From: an uncultured Phycisphaera sp.
Lineage (GTDB): Bacteria; Planctomycetota; Phycisphaerae; Phycisphaerales; SM1A02
DNA: 6,791 nucleotides
Assembly (NCBI GenBank): GCA_937911845.1
Contig: CALDQF010000097.1
Coordinates: forward strand, 1 to 6,791
Direction: 5' to 3'
Position 1 is the first letter of the stretch; each line of letters begins with the position of its first letter. Position numbers and translations under genes: made by a program. Shown piece after piece: positions 1 to 5,729 of this stretch. Under the pieces are notes generated by a model. It was given only the letters and a program-made list of their open reading frames with translations, was not told the origin of the DNA and made no database searches.

Positions 1-1404
1 CGTCTTGAATTGTCTGACTTGCAACGGCTCGGGGCGATCGAGTCGGTCTCACGAATCACTCGAGATACGACTTTGCTGCAGCGTGGTTTTCAAGTCTTGG
101 TCGGCAAGAGTGTGACCCAAGCCGCCCGAGGATTTGGTGCGTTCGCGGCGGCGTTGGTGTTGGAATGGCGGCTCACGTTGTTCGCCGTGGTGGTCGCGCC
201 GCCTTTGGCCTTTGTTTTGCGAAAGGTTGGGAAGCGAGTTCGCCGCAGCAGTGGTCGCTCGCTCGAAGCCGCACAAAAATTGGGCCGCGTGGCCACTGAA
301 TCCTTGCAGGGACTGCGTGCCATTAAGGTGGCGCAAGCGGAAGCATGGGTTGGGAACCGATTCGAAGTTGAAAATGATGATTTGCGTCGACATGACCGCA
401 AAGTGGCGTTGATCACCGCGTTGGCTAGCCCCATCACCGAAACCTTGGCGATCTTTGCCCTGTTGGGCATTTGTTTGCTTTCAGTTCGGCAGGTGCTTGA
501 TGGCAGTTTGAGTTTGGACCGCTTCCTTCTGGTTTTGGCCGCCTTGGGCGCTGCCGGTGGTTCTTTTCGACCTTTGGCGGGCCTGCATGCCCAAGTCCAA
601 GCGGCCAAGCCACCTGCTGATCGACTGTCCAACCTGCTGGCGCTTCCGGTCGAGACCGGTGGTGCGGAAGAACTAGCGCGTCATGTTCAATCCATTGAGT
701 TCAGCAACATCACGTTGACCTACCCTGATCGAGACGTCCCAGCGCTTGATGGCATCTCCTTACGCATTCCATTTGGTCAAACGGTCGCCATCATTGGCCC
801 CAATGGCTGTGGCAAAACCACCTTGGTCAGTTTGCTTCCGGGTTTGGTTCGACCTGATCGAGGACTGGTGCACATCGACGGGGTCGACATCAACACCGTG
901 CAGGTTGCGTCATTGCGGCATCAGATGGCCATGGTGACCCAAGACGCCATGATGCTCCGGGGAACCATTGCGGAAAATGTTGACTTTGGTTGTGGGGCCT
1001 CCTTGGATCAGATCAATACGGCTATTCAAATTGCCGAGGCCGATTTTGTGCACTCGTTACCCGATGGCCTAGACACGATGGTCTCCGAGGGTGGGACCTC
1101 GCTTTCGGGTGGTCAACGTCAGCGTCTGGCGATCGCCCGGGCCGTTCTTCGTCATCCAGCCATCTTGATTCTTGATGAGGCCACCAGCCAAATTGACTCA
1201 GAGAGCGAAGCCGAGATCGGTCGCACCATGCAGGCCTTCGGCAAGGATCGCACGGTGTTGGTGGTGGCGCATCGCCCAGCCACGATTTTGGCGGCCGACG
1301 AGGTCGTGGTGATGGATCAAGGCCGGATCATTGATCAAGGCACCAATGCCGAGCTGCAATCTCGATGCAGCCTTTATCGTGCTTTGGTAGGTCAATCCGA
1401 CTGA
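1..1404 (+). CDS. ABC exporter, fused membrane and ATPase domains (5'-partial)
   Basis: This is the 3' part of a half-size ABC exporter of the MsbA/multidrug/lipid type, an inner-membrane ATP-driven pump; the substrate cannot be told. The frame is open from base 1 (Arg-Leu-Glu precede the TTG at 10), so the true start lies upstream and roughly 100-130 residues, including the first membrane helices, are missing. Numbering residues from base 10, hydrophobic segments lie near 37-70, 133-160 and 168-190. The ATPase domain follows: A-loop Tyr238, Walker A GPNGCGKT at 263-270, Q-loop Gln311, signature LSGGQ at 365-369, Walker B ILILDE ending in Asp389-Glu390, D-loop SQID instead of the common SALD, and H-loop His421. 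All catalytic residues are present, so the protein should be active. It ends in TGA, 31 bases before the next gene on the same strand, and the two may share a transcript. The family is certain; the transported compound is not. Confidence 0.95.
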   Translation, partial: RLELSDLQRLGAIESVSRITRDTTLLQRGFQVLVGKSVTQAARGFGAFAAALVLEWRLTLFAVVVAPPLAFVLRKVGKRVRRSSGRSLEAAQKLGRVATESLQGLRAIKVAQAEAWVGNRFEVENDDLRRHDRKVALITALASPITETLAIFALLGICLLSVRQVLDGSLSLDRFLLVLAALGAAGGSFRPLAGLHAQVQAAKPPADRLSNLLALPVETGGAEELARHVQSIEFSNITLTYPDRDVPALDGISLRIPFGQTVAIIGPNGCGKTTLVSLLPGLVRPDRGLVHIDGVDINTVQVASLRHQMAMVTQDAMMLRGTIAENVDFGCGASLDQINTAIQIAEADFVHSLPDGLDTMVSEGGTSLSGGQRQRLAIARAVLRHPAILILDEATSQIDSESEAEIGRTMQAFGKDRTVLVVAHRPATILAADEVVVMDQGRIIDQGTNAELQSRCSLYRALVGQSD

Positions 1405-1423
1405 TCTGCCCTGGTAAAAAGGT

Positions 1424-1429
1424 TATTCT
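1424..1429 (+). promoter_or_regulatory. Possible -10 box directly before the hypothetical gene
   Basis: TATTCT lies 6 bases before the ATG at 1436 and matches four of six positions of the sigma70 -10 consensus. There is no convincing -35 element (CTGATC at 17-bp spacing is poor), and no Shine-Dalgarno sequence at normal spacing before the ATG. If used, transcription would begin at or next to the start codon and give a leaderless mRNA. Weak evidence; the gene may simply be read through from the ABC exporter gene. Confidence 0.3.
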
Positions 1430-1435
1430 TCAGTC

Positions 1436-2173
1436 ATGAATTGGGGCACGATCATTTTTGTCTTGGTCGCCGTGGCGCAGGGTTATGCGAAGTGGCGAAA
1501 AAAACAAGCGGATGAAGCCAAACGAGCACAAGCAACCGCACCCAAGAGAAACGTCGTGCGTCAGGCTGAATGGCGAAAAATACAAGCCGATCAGTCGGGT
1601 CCGTCCGTCCCAACGGCAGACGAAGCCACGCCAGAGCCCAACGCCGGCTCTCCGTGGATGCCCGGGGACCGTGATCCCGAACGGGGGGGTGAGCGACTCT
1701 TGGCCCAAGCGAGGAACAGCCAACCTACTGCTGAAGTTGGTGGTTCATTGGGGGTTGATGTTCCGCCGGAGCCCGTGATCGGGGGCACTTCCGCCGCCCA
1801 AGGGCAAACCAAGTCCACCCGCGAACCAAATGTGGATCTCATTTTGAAGGGCTTCGGCCTCGATGCTGGTGATACCACCATCAGTTCGAACGCCCGTATT
1901 GAGGATTTGGAAGAAGAACTCAACTCGCTGCGGCAGCGTCAAAGCACATTGTTGCGGAACTGGAAAAAACTCCGGGATGAGCGCGATGCGTTGGCCATGC
2001 GATTGGAAGGGGAGGGCCCCGCCCCAGTCCCTGCTGGAGGTCAAGTGACGGTGCAGGGTCTGTTGGATCGGCTGAAGTCCCCTTCCGGGGCCCGCGACGC
2101 CTTTGTGGTCGCCGAAATCTTGGGGGCGCCGGTGGGCAGCAAGCATTCTGGCGCCCAATCTCTCCACAATTGA
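1436..2173 (+). CDS. Membrane-anchored leucine-zipper protein of unknown function
   Basis: I do not recognise a named family. The 245-residue protein opens with a single hydrophobic segment (about residues 5-18) followed at once by a basic stretch, KWRKK, which predicts an anchored N-terminus with the body in the cytoplasm. Residues 30-150 are rich in Pro, Gly, Glu, Gln and Ala and look disordered. Residues 155-190 form a regular coiled coil: Leu occupies every d position (158, 165, 172, 179, 186), and a positions include Ile155, Leu162, Trp176 and Leu190. A Gly/Pro linker leads to a short helical tail, about 205-234, containing ARDAFVVAEILGAPVG; I have an impression of similar endings in planctomycete hypothetical proteins but cannot verify it. 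The ATG at 1436 is chosen because it puts the membrane segment at the very N-terminus; no clear ribosome binding site precedes it. It lies between the ABC exporter gene and accB, and its stop codon falls in the first copy of a direct repeat. The gene looks real; the function is unknown. Confidence 0.8.
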   Translation: MNWGTIIFVLVAVAQGYAKWRKKQADEAKRAQATAPKRNVVRQAEWRKIQADQSGPSVPTADEATPEPNAGSPWMPGDRDPERGGERLLAQARNSQPTAEVGGSLGVDVPPEPVIGGTSAAQGQTKSTREPNVDLILKGFGLDAGDTTISSNARIEDLEEELNSLRQRQSTLLRNWKKLRDERDALAMRLEGEGPAPVPAGGQVTVQGLLDRLKSPSGARDAFVVAEILGAPVGSKHSGAQSLHN

Positions 2174-2203
2174 CGAAGATCGTCGCCAATTGGACGAAGA
2201 TCG
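2167..2203 (+). repeat. Imperfect 16/17-bp direct repeat upstream of accB
   Basis: CAATTGACGAAGATCG (2167-2182) recurs as CAATTGGACGAAGATCG (2187-2203). The copies differ by one inserted G and their starts are 20 bp apart, about two helical turns. The first copy contains the stop codon of the preceding gene. Within it GACGA-AGA-TCGTC (2172-2184) is a perfect dyad; the second copy keeps only its inner part. The location just ahead of accB suggests a protein-binding site, but a chance local duplication is also possible. Confidence 0.7.
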
Positions 2204-2211
2204 CGTATCTT
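2183..2211 (+). promoter_or_regulatory. Candidate accBC promoter
   Basis: TATCTT (2206-2211, four of six matches to the -10 consensus) is preceded at 17-bp spacing by TCGCCA (2183-2188, four of six matches to TTGACA). Transcription would begin near 2218, at the base of the leader hairpin, and the direct repeats would overlap the -35 region and extend upstream. Each element is only a fair match; read-through from the upstream gene is the alternative. Confidence 0.35.
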
Positions 2212-2217
2212 TTACCT

Positions 2218-2236
2218 TCCTGAGGTTTGCTCAGGA
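2218..2236 (+). promoter_or_regulatory. Leader hairpin before the accB ribosome binding site
   Basis: TCCTGAG (2218-2224) and CTCAGGA (2230-2236) form a perfect 7-bp stem with the 5-base loop GTTTG. It ends two bases before the Shine-Dalgarno GGAG (2239-2242). There is no T-run after it, so it is not a standard terminator. It could shape the 5' end of the accBC mRNA or modulate ribosome access; the role is inferred. Confidence 0.5.
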
Positions 2237-2238
2237 CC

Positions 2239-2242
2239 GGAG
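2239..2242 (+). promoter_or_regulatory. Ribosome binding site that fixes the accB start
   Basis: GGAG lies 8 bases before the ATG at 2251. The in-frame TTG at 2227 lies in the hairpin loop and has no such site, so 2251 is preferred. Confidence 0.75.
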
Positions 2243-2250
2243 AAGCGTCC

Positions 2251-2748
2251 ATGCTGGATATTCGAAAGCTGAAAGAATTGATTCGGTTGATGGTCGAAAA
2301 CGAGTTGACTGAGATCGACCTGAAAGACGAGAAAGAGACCGTCAGTCTTCGCCGGGAAGGTTCCCAACCCCCCGTGGTCCAGGTGTCCCCGGCTCCAGCC
2401 GCCCCTGCTCCTGTCGCGGCTCCTGCGGCCGAACCAGCACCTTCTGCACCTTTGGCACCAGCGGCTCCCGCTCCCGCCAACGAGCCCTCCCCGGCCGACA
2501 CGTCCAACCTGGAACAAATCACCAGCCCCATGGTGGGCACGTTCTACTCGGCGGCCAAGCCAGAATCCCCAGCGTTTGCCAACGTGGGTGACACGGTCAC
2601 GGCGGACACCACCATTTGCATCGTTGAGGCGATGAAGATTTTCAATGAAATCAAAGCCGAGCAGTCCGGGGTTATCGAGAAGGTCCTGGTCAGCAACGGC
2701 GACTCGGTTGAGTTTGGACAAGCTTTGTTCTTGGTGCGGCCGGCCTGA
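2251..2748 (+). CDS. accB: Biotin carboxyl carrier protein of acetyl-CoA carboxylase
   Basis: AccB carries covalently bound biotin, which AccC carboxylates and the AccA-AccD carboxyltransferase then uses to make malonyl-CoA, the first step of fatty acid synthesis, in the cytoplasm. The 165-residue length is normal. The N-terminus starts MLDIRKLKELIRLM, the usual opening of the family. Residues 40-84 are a Pro/Ala-rich flexible linker. The biotinyl domain spans about 89-164, with the thumb region after MVGTFY (94-99) and the biotin attachment motif EAMKIFNE; Lys129 is the biotinylated residue, 36 residues from the end as expected. The start at ATG 2251 is supported by GGAG 8 bases upstream and by the family N-terminus; a TTG start at 2227 would add eight unrelated residues. 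The gap to accC is 3 bases, so translation is probably coupled. The sequence before the gene holds a direct repeat and a hairpin that may regulate the pair. Confidence 0.97.
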   Translation: MLDIRKLKELIRLMVENELTEIDLKDEKETVSLRREGSQPPVVQVSPAPAAPAPVAAPAAEPAPSAPLAPAAPAPANEPSPADTSNLEQITSPMVGTFYSAAKPESPAFANVGDTVTADTTICIVEAMKIFNEIKAEQSGVIEKVLVSNGDSVEFGQALFLVRPA

Positions 2749-2751
2749 TCC

Positions 2752-4098
2752 ATGTTTGAACGCATTTTAATTGCCAATCGGGGAGAGATTGCTCTCCGCA
2801 TCATTCGCGCTGCTCGAGAGCTCGGCTGTGAAACCGTCTGTGTTTATTCTGAAGCCGACAAAGATGGTCCTTGGCTTGAGGCCGCGGATCACGCCGTTTG
2901 CATCGGTCCCGGGCCAGCCAAAGATTCGTATTTGCGTATTGACCGCATCATTGCGGCCGCCGAAGTGTCGAAAGCCGATGCGATTCATCCGGGCTATGGG
3001 TTCTTGGCCGAGCGAGCTGATTTTGCAGAGGTTTGCCGCGACTGTGAGATTTCCTTCATTGGCCCTTCACCAGAAGCAATGGGCCTCTTGGGCGACAAAA
3101 TCAGCGCGAAGAAACTGGCCCGCGAAGTGGGCACACCTATTTTTCCAGGGACTGAAGACGCGGTTGAGGATGTGGATGAGGCCGTGGCGGTGGCCCAAGA
3201 AATCGGTTTCCCCGTCATTGTGAAAGCCGCGGCCGGTGGTGGTGGACGTGGCATGCGGATCGTGCGTGAAGCCTCCGAGCTTCGCGGTGCGATCGAATCG
3301 GCATCCAGTGAAGCTTTGGCCGCTTTTGGTTCAGGCGCGGTGTACGTGGAGAAGTTCCTCGAGAAGGCACGGCACGTGGAGGTCCAATGCTTGGGCGATT
3401 CCCATGGCAACGCTATTCACCTGTTTGATCGGGATTGCTCCAGCCAGCGCCGACACCAAAAGTTGATTGAAGAAGCGCCTGCTCCGGCGGTTGATCCGGT
3501 GAAGCGTTTGGAAACCGCGGAGGCCGCCGCCCGATTGCTTCGTGAAGCGGGTTACTGCGGTGCGGCTACGGTTGAATTCTTGATGGACGCCAATGGCGAC
3601 TACTCCATGCTTGAGGTCAACACCCGCGTGCAGGTTGAGCACTGTGTCACAGAAATGATCACAGGAATCGACATCGTGCAGGCTTCGATTCGTGTGGCCG
3701 CTGGTGAGCCTTTGGGCATCGATCAATCCGAGGTCAAGCTCAACGGTCACTCCATCGAATGTCGTATCAATGCGGAAGATCCTGACCGTGATTTCATGCC
3801 CCAGGCTGGTGAAGTCAAGACGTTTGTCGCGCCGGGGGGGCTTGGGGTTCGCATGGATTCTCACGTCCGTTCGGGCTACCGCATTCCGCCTTTCTACGAC
3901 TCCATGATTGGCAAGTTGATCGTGCACGCGCCTTCACGCGACGAGGCCATCACCCGCATGCGGGGCGCCTTGTCCGATCTGCGCATCGGTCCTGGGAAAT
4001 CAACGGCACCCCTGCACTCCAAACTGTTGGATCGTTCTGAGTTCCGCAACGTAGAGATGGACATCCACTGGGTGGAACGCATGCTCAAGGAGGATTAA
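2752..4098 (+). CDS. accC: Biotin carboxylase subunit of acetyl-CoA carboxylase
   Basis: AccC uses ATP and bicarbonate to carboxylate the biotin on AccB. The 448-residue length matches stand-alone bacterial biotin carboxylases, with no fused carrier domain. The order is an N-terminal domain with IANRGEIALRI (residues 8-18) and HPGYGF, then the ATP-grasp domain with Lys116, Lys158, the glycine loop GGGGRG (162-167) and RDCSSQRRHQK, then the C-terminal domain. Numbering runs parallel to the E. coli enzyme at the active site: Glu288, Asn290, Arg292, Gln294, Val295, Glu296 and Arg338 (in ECRINAED) are all present. One oddity is Cys298 in EHCVTE where most relatives have Pro. Near the C-terminus GPGKSTAPLH replaces the more usual IKTN-type sequence. 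No Shine-Dalgarno precedes the ATG, which lies 3 bases after the accB stop, consistent with coupled translation. accA and accD are not in the window, as is common. The gene ends tail to tail with guaB, 8 bases apart. Confidence 0.98.
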   Translation: MFERILIANRGEIALRIIRAARELGCETVCVYSEADKDGPWLEAADHAVCIGPGPAKDSYLRIDRIIAAAEVSKADAIHPGYGFLAERADFAEVCRDCEISFIGPSPEAMGLLGDKISAKKLAREVGTPIFPGTEDAVEDVDEAVAVAQEIGFPVIVKAAAGGGGRGMRIVREASELRGAIESASSEALAAFGSGAVYVEKFLEKARHVEVQCLGDSHGNAIHLFDRDCSSQRRHQKLIEEAPAPAVDPVKRLETAEAAARLLREAGYCGAATVEFLMDANGDYSMLEVNTRVQVEHCVTEMITGIDIVQASIRVAAGEPLGIDQSEVKLNGHSIECRINAEDPDRDFMPQAGEVKTFVAPGGLGVRMDSHVRSGYRIPPFYDSMIGKLIVHAPSRDEAITRMRGALSDLRIGPGKSTAPLHSKLLDRSEFRNVEMDIHWVERMLKED

Positions 4099-4105
4099 CT
4101 CCTTG
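4086..4105. terminator. Short dyad at the accC/guaB convergent junction
   Basis: CAAGGAG (4086-4092) pairs with CTCCTTG (4099-4105) around the loop GATTAA, which contains the accC stop codon. It is the only hairpin at the tail-to-tail junction and could slow transcripts from both sides. Neither strand has an adjacent T-run (T5 at 4120-4124 is 14 bases past the stem on the + strand), so it is not a canonical intrinsic terminator. Confidence 0.4.
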
Positions 4106-4106
4106 C

Positions 4107-5591
4107 TCAACTCCCGCCGTTTTTGGTGGTGTAGTTGCTGCTTTCCCGGGTGATGGTGATGTCGTGGGGATGGCTTTCCACCAAGCTGGCTCCGGTGATC
4201 CGGACAAATCTGGCGTTGTTGCGAAGCTCATCGATCGTGCCGCATCCGCAATAGCCCATTGTGGAACGCAAGCCGCCAACAAACTGATACACCAGATCCG
4301 AGAGCGAGCCGCGATAGGGCACTGCGCCTTCGACCCCCTCGGGTACGAACTTGCGTGATTCGCGTTCGCCTTGGGCATATCGGTCGGCGCTGCCGGCGGC
4401 CATGGCCCCTTCGGAGCCCATGCCGCGATAGGTCTTGAAGCGTCTTCCTCCTCGGAGAATGACCTCTCCTGGTGATTCGTCGAGTCCCGCAAACATGGAC
4501 CCCAGCATGACGCTGCTTGCTCCGGCGGCAATCGCTTTGCTGATGTCCCCGGATTGTCGAATGCCACCATCAGCGATGACCGGGACCCCTGCAGGTTCGG
4601 CAACCGAGACGGCTTCCGAAACCGCCGTGAGTTGAGGGACGCCAACGCCTGTGACCACTCGGGTGGTGCAGATGGATCCGGGCCCAATGCCCACTTTGAC
4701 GGCATCAGCACCAGCATCGATCAGAGCCTTGGCGCCATCGGCGGTCCCGACGTTGCCGGCGATTACCTCGATGTCAAACTTGGACTTCACTTCGCGCACG
4801 GTGTCCAAAACATTCCGCGAGTGTCCGTGGGCGGTGTCGACAATCAGCACGTCCACTTCGGCTTCGACCAACGCGGCGACCCGTTCGTACTGGTGCACAC
4901 CAACGGCGGCTCCGACCCGAAGACGTCCCCGGTCATCCCGGCAGGCCATCGGATGGGAACGCACCTTTTCAATGTCACGCATGGTGATCAGCCCGGCGAG
5001 GTGGCCCGATTGGTCCACCAGAAGAAGTTTTTCGACCCGGGCGTTGTTCAACAAGGCTTCGGCTTCCTCGAGGGTGGTCTCAGCCGGTGCCGTGACCAGA
5101 TTTTCTCGAGTCATCACTTCCTGGATTCGAGCTTCGCTTCCCGAGGCCCATTTCATGTCCCGGCTGGTCAAGATGCCCACCAGGCGGCCTCGTGAGGTGC
5201 CGTCTTCAGTGATGGGGAAGCCAGAAACATGGTGGGTGGCCATCAAAGCTCGGGTTCGCTCCAGCCCATCATCAGGCCGCAACGTGACGGGATCGGAGAT
5301 CACCCCATTCTGGCTTCGTTTGACCGTTCGAACGGCTGTGGCCTGGGATTCGACGTCTAAATTCTTGTGAACGATGCCGATTCCGCCCTCTTGGGCCAAG
5401 GCGATGGCGAGGGGGGCCTCCGTCACGGTGTCCATGGGGGCGGACAGCAGTGGAATCCCAATGCGAATCCCCCTGGTGAGGCGGGTTTCGGTGCATGCAG
5501 CATCAGGCGTGATGTTTGAGGCAGCAGGAACGAGGAGCAGATCGTCGAAGGTGACACCTTCGCCCAGAATTTTGTCTTCCAATGAGGCCAT
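4107..5591 (-). CDS. guaB: Inosine-5'-monophosphate dehydrogenase
   Basis: GuaB oxidises IMP to XMP with NAD+, the committed step of guanine nucleotide synthesis, in the cytoplasm. The 494-residue protein has full family length. The barrel begins with [10 protein letters not shown] (14-23) and [12 protein letters not shown]. Two CBS repeats (about 97-150 and 158-210), the usual regulatory Bateman insert, follow. The barrel resumes with VDTAHGHS (251-258), GNVGT, and the catalytic loop [11 protein letters not shown], in which Cys308 is the nucleophile. IMP-binding ADGGI (340-344), GSMFAG (364-369) and YRGMGS (388-393) follow, then the flap SADRYAQ, where Arg404-Tyr405 match the catalytic Arg-Tyr pair. 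The C-terminus has MGYCGCGTI and HDITIT. The ATG at 5591 gives the standard N-terminus but lacks a Shine-Dalgarno; a promoter-like sequence ends 5 bases upstream. It is convergent with accC and divergent from the pilus ATPase, so it is probably monocistronic here. Confidence 0.98.
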   Translation of the reverse strand: MASLEDKILGEGVTFDDLLLVPAASNITPDAACTETRLTRGIRIGIPLLSAPMDTVTEAPLAIALAQEGGIGIVHKNLDVESQATAVRTVKRSQNGVISDPVTLRPDDGLERTRALMATHHVSGFPITEDGTSRGRLVGILTSRDMKWASGSEARIQEVMTRENLVTAPAETTLEEAEALLNNARVEKLLLVDQSGHLAGLITMRDIEKVRSHPMACRDDRGRLRVGAAVGVHQYERVAALVEAEVDVLIVDTAHGHSRNVLDTVREVKSKFDIEVIAGNVGTADGAKALIDAGADAVKVGIGPGSICTTRVVTGVGVPQLTAVSEAVSVAEPAGVPVIADGGIRQSGDISKAIAAGASSVMLGSMFAGLDESPGEVILRGGRRFKTYRGMGSEGAMAAGSADRYAQGERESRKFVPEGVEGAVPYRGSLSDLVYQFVGGLRSTMGYCGCGTIDELRNNARFVRITGASLVESHPHDITITRESSNYTTKNGGS

Positions 5592-5596
5592 AGTTC

Positions 5597-5625
5597 ATTG
5601 TGGCGTTTTGACCCCGAATCGTCAA
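5597..5625 (-). promoter_or_regulatory. Candidate sigma70-like guaB promoter, possibly leaderless
   Basis: Read on the - strand, TTGACG (5625-5620, five of six matches to the -35 consensus) is followed after exactly 17 bp by CACAAT (5602-5597, four of six to the -10 consensus). Only 5 bases, GAACT, separate the -10 from the guaB ATG, so transcription would start on or beside the start codon. This fits the absence of a Shine-Dalgarno sequence. Confidence 0.5.
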
Positions 5626-5697
5626 CCGAAGCACCCCCGAACCGCGTTCTTGATTCGTTGATTGGGGCGTATCCGCTATTCTGGGCGACTCGACTCG

Positions 5698-5710
5698 GCG
5701 GCTTGGCCGC
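5698..5710 (+). promoter_or_regulatory. Small hairpin before the pilus ATPase ribosome binding site
   Basis: GCGGC and GCCGC form a perfect 5-bp GC-only stem around the loop TTG. It ends 7 bases before GGAGG. It may be chance in GC-rich DNA, but its placement resembles that of the accB leader hairpin. Confidence 0.3.
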
Positions 5711-5717
5711 GAACTTT

Positions 5718-5722
5718 GGAGG
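5718..5722 (+). promoter_or_regulatory. Ribosome binding site indicating a TTG start at 5730
   Basis: GGAGG is followed after 7 bases by TTG at 5730, ideal spacing. The in-frame ATG at 5760 is 37 bases away and has no such site of its own, so the TTG is preferred as start. Confidence 0.6.
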
Positions 5723-5729
5723 CATTGCT

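Larger units (their letters stand above)
5592..5729. other. Divergent guaB/pilus-ATPase intergenic region
   Basis: This 138-bp spacer must drive both outward genes. It contains the guaB promoter candidate, a near-tandem 8-bp repeat TTGATTCG/TTGATTGG (5650-5665), TATTCT (5677-5682), which could be a -10 for the rightward gene though it lacks a good -35, a GACTC tandem pair (5687-5696), a 5-bp hairpin (5698-5710) and the rightward ribosome binding site. Confidence 0.6.

Noticed and set aside
10..12. TTG at 10 as the start of the ABC exporter
   Set aside because: The frame is open to base 1 and the first membrane helices are missing, so the gene begins outside the window.
2227..2250. TTG at 2227 as accB start
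   Set aside because: It sits in the hairpin loop without a ribosome binding site and would add eight residues before the standard family N-terminus.
2368..2502. Repetitive Pro/Ala-coding DNA in accB
   Set aside because: It encodes the normal flexible linker of the biotin carrier protein and is not a DNA repeat element.
1920..2721. - strand open frames opposite the hypothetical gene and accB, with Gly/Ala- and Gly/Arg-rich products
   Set aside because: The composition is the mirror of the Pro/Ala linker codons of accB; no start signal or domain supports them.
2738..2745. GGCCGGCC palindrome at the end of accB
   Set aside because: It is an 8-bp GC palindrome inside codons with no loop or T-run; it is likely chance and not a terminator within the accBC unit.
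4087..4105. AAGGAGG followed by TTG, resembling a ribosome binding site and start codon after accC
   Set aside because: The frame from TTG 4103 closes after 16 codons inside antisense guaB sequence; AAGGAGG here is the Lys-Glu-Asp codons of accC.
4554..5370. Two overlapping + strand open frames of 213 and 239 codons
   Set aside because: Both are antisense to guaB, which has complete family motifs; their products are low-complexity and match nothing recognisable.
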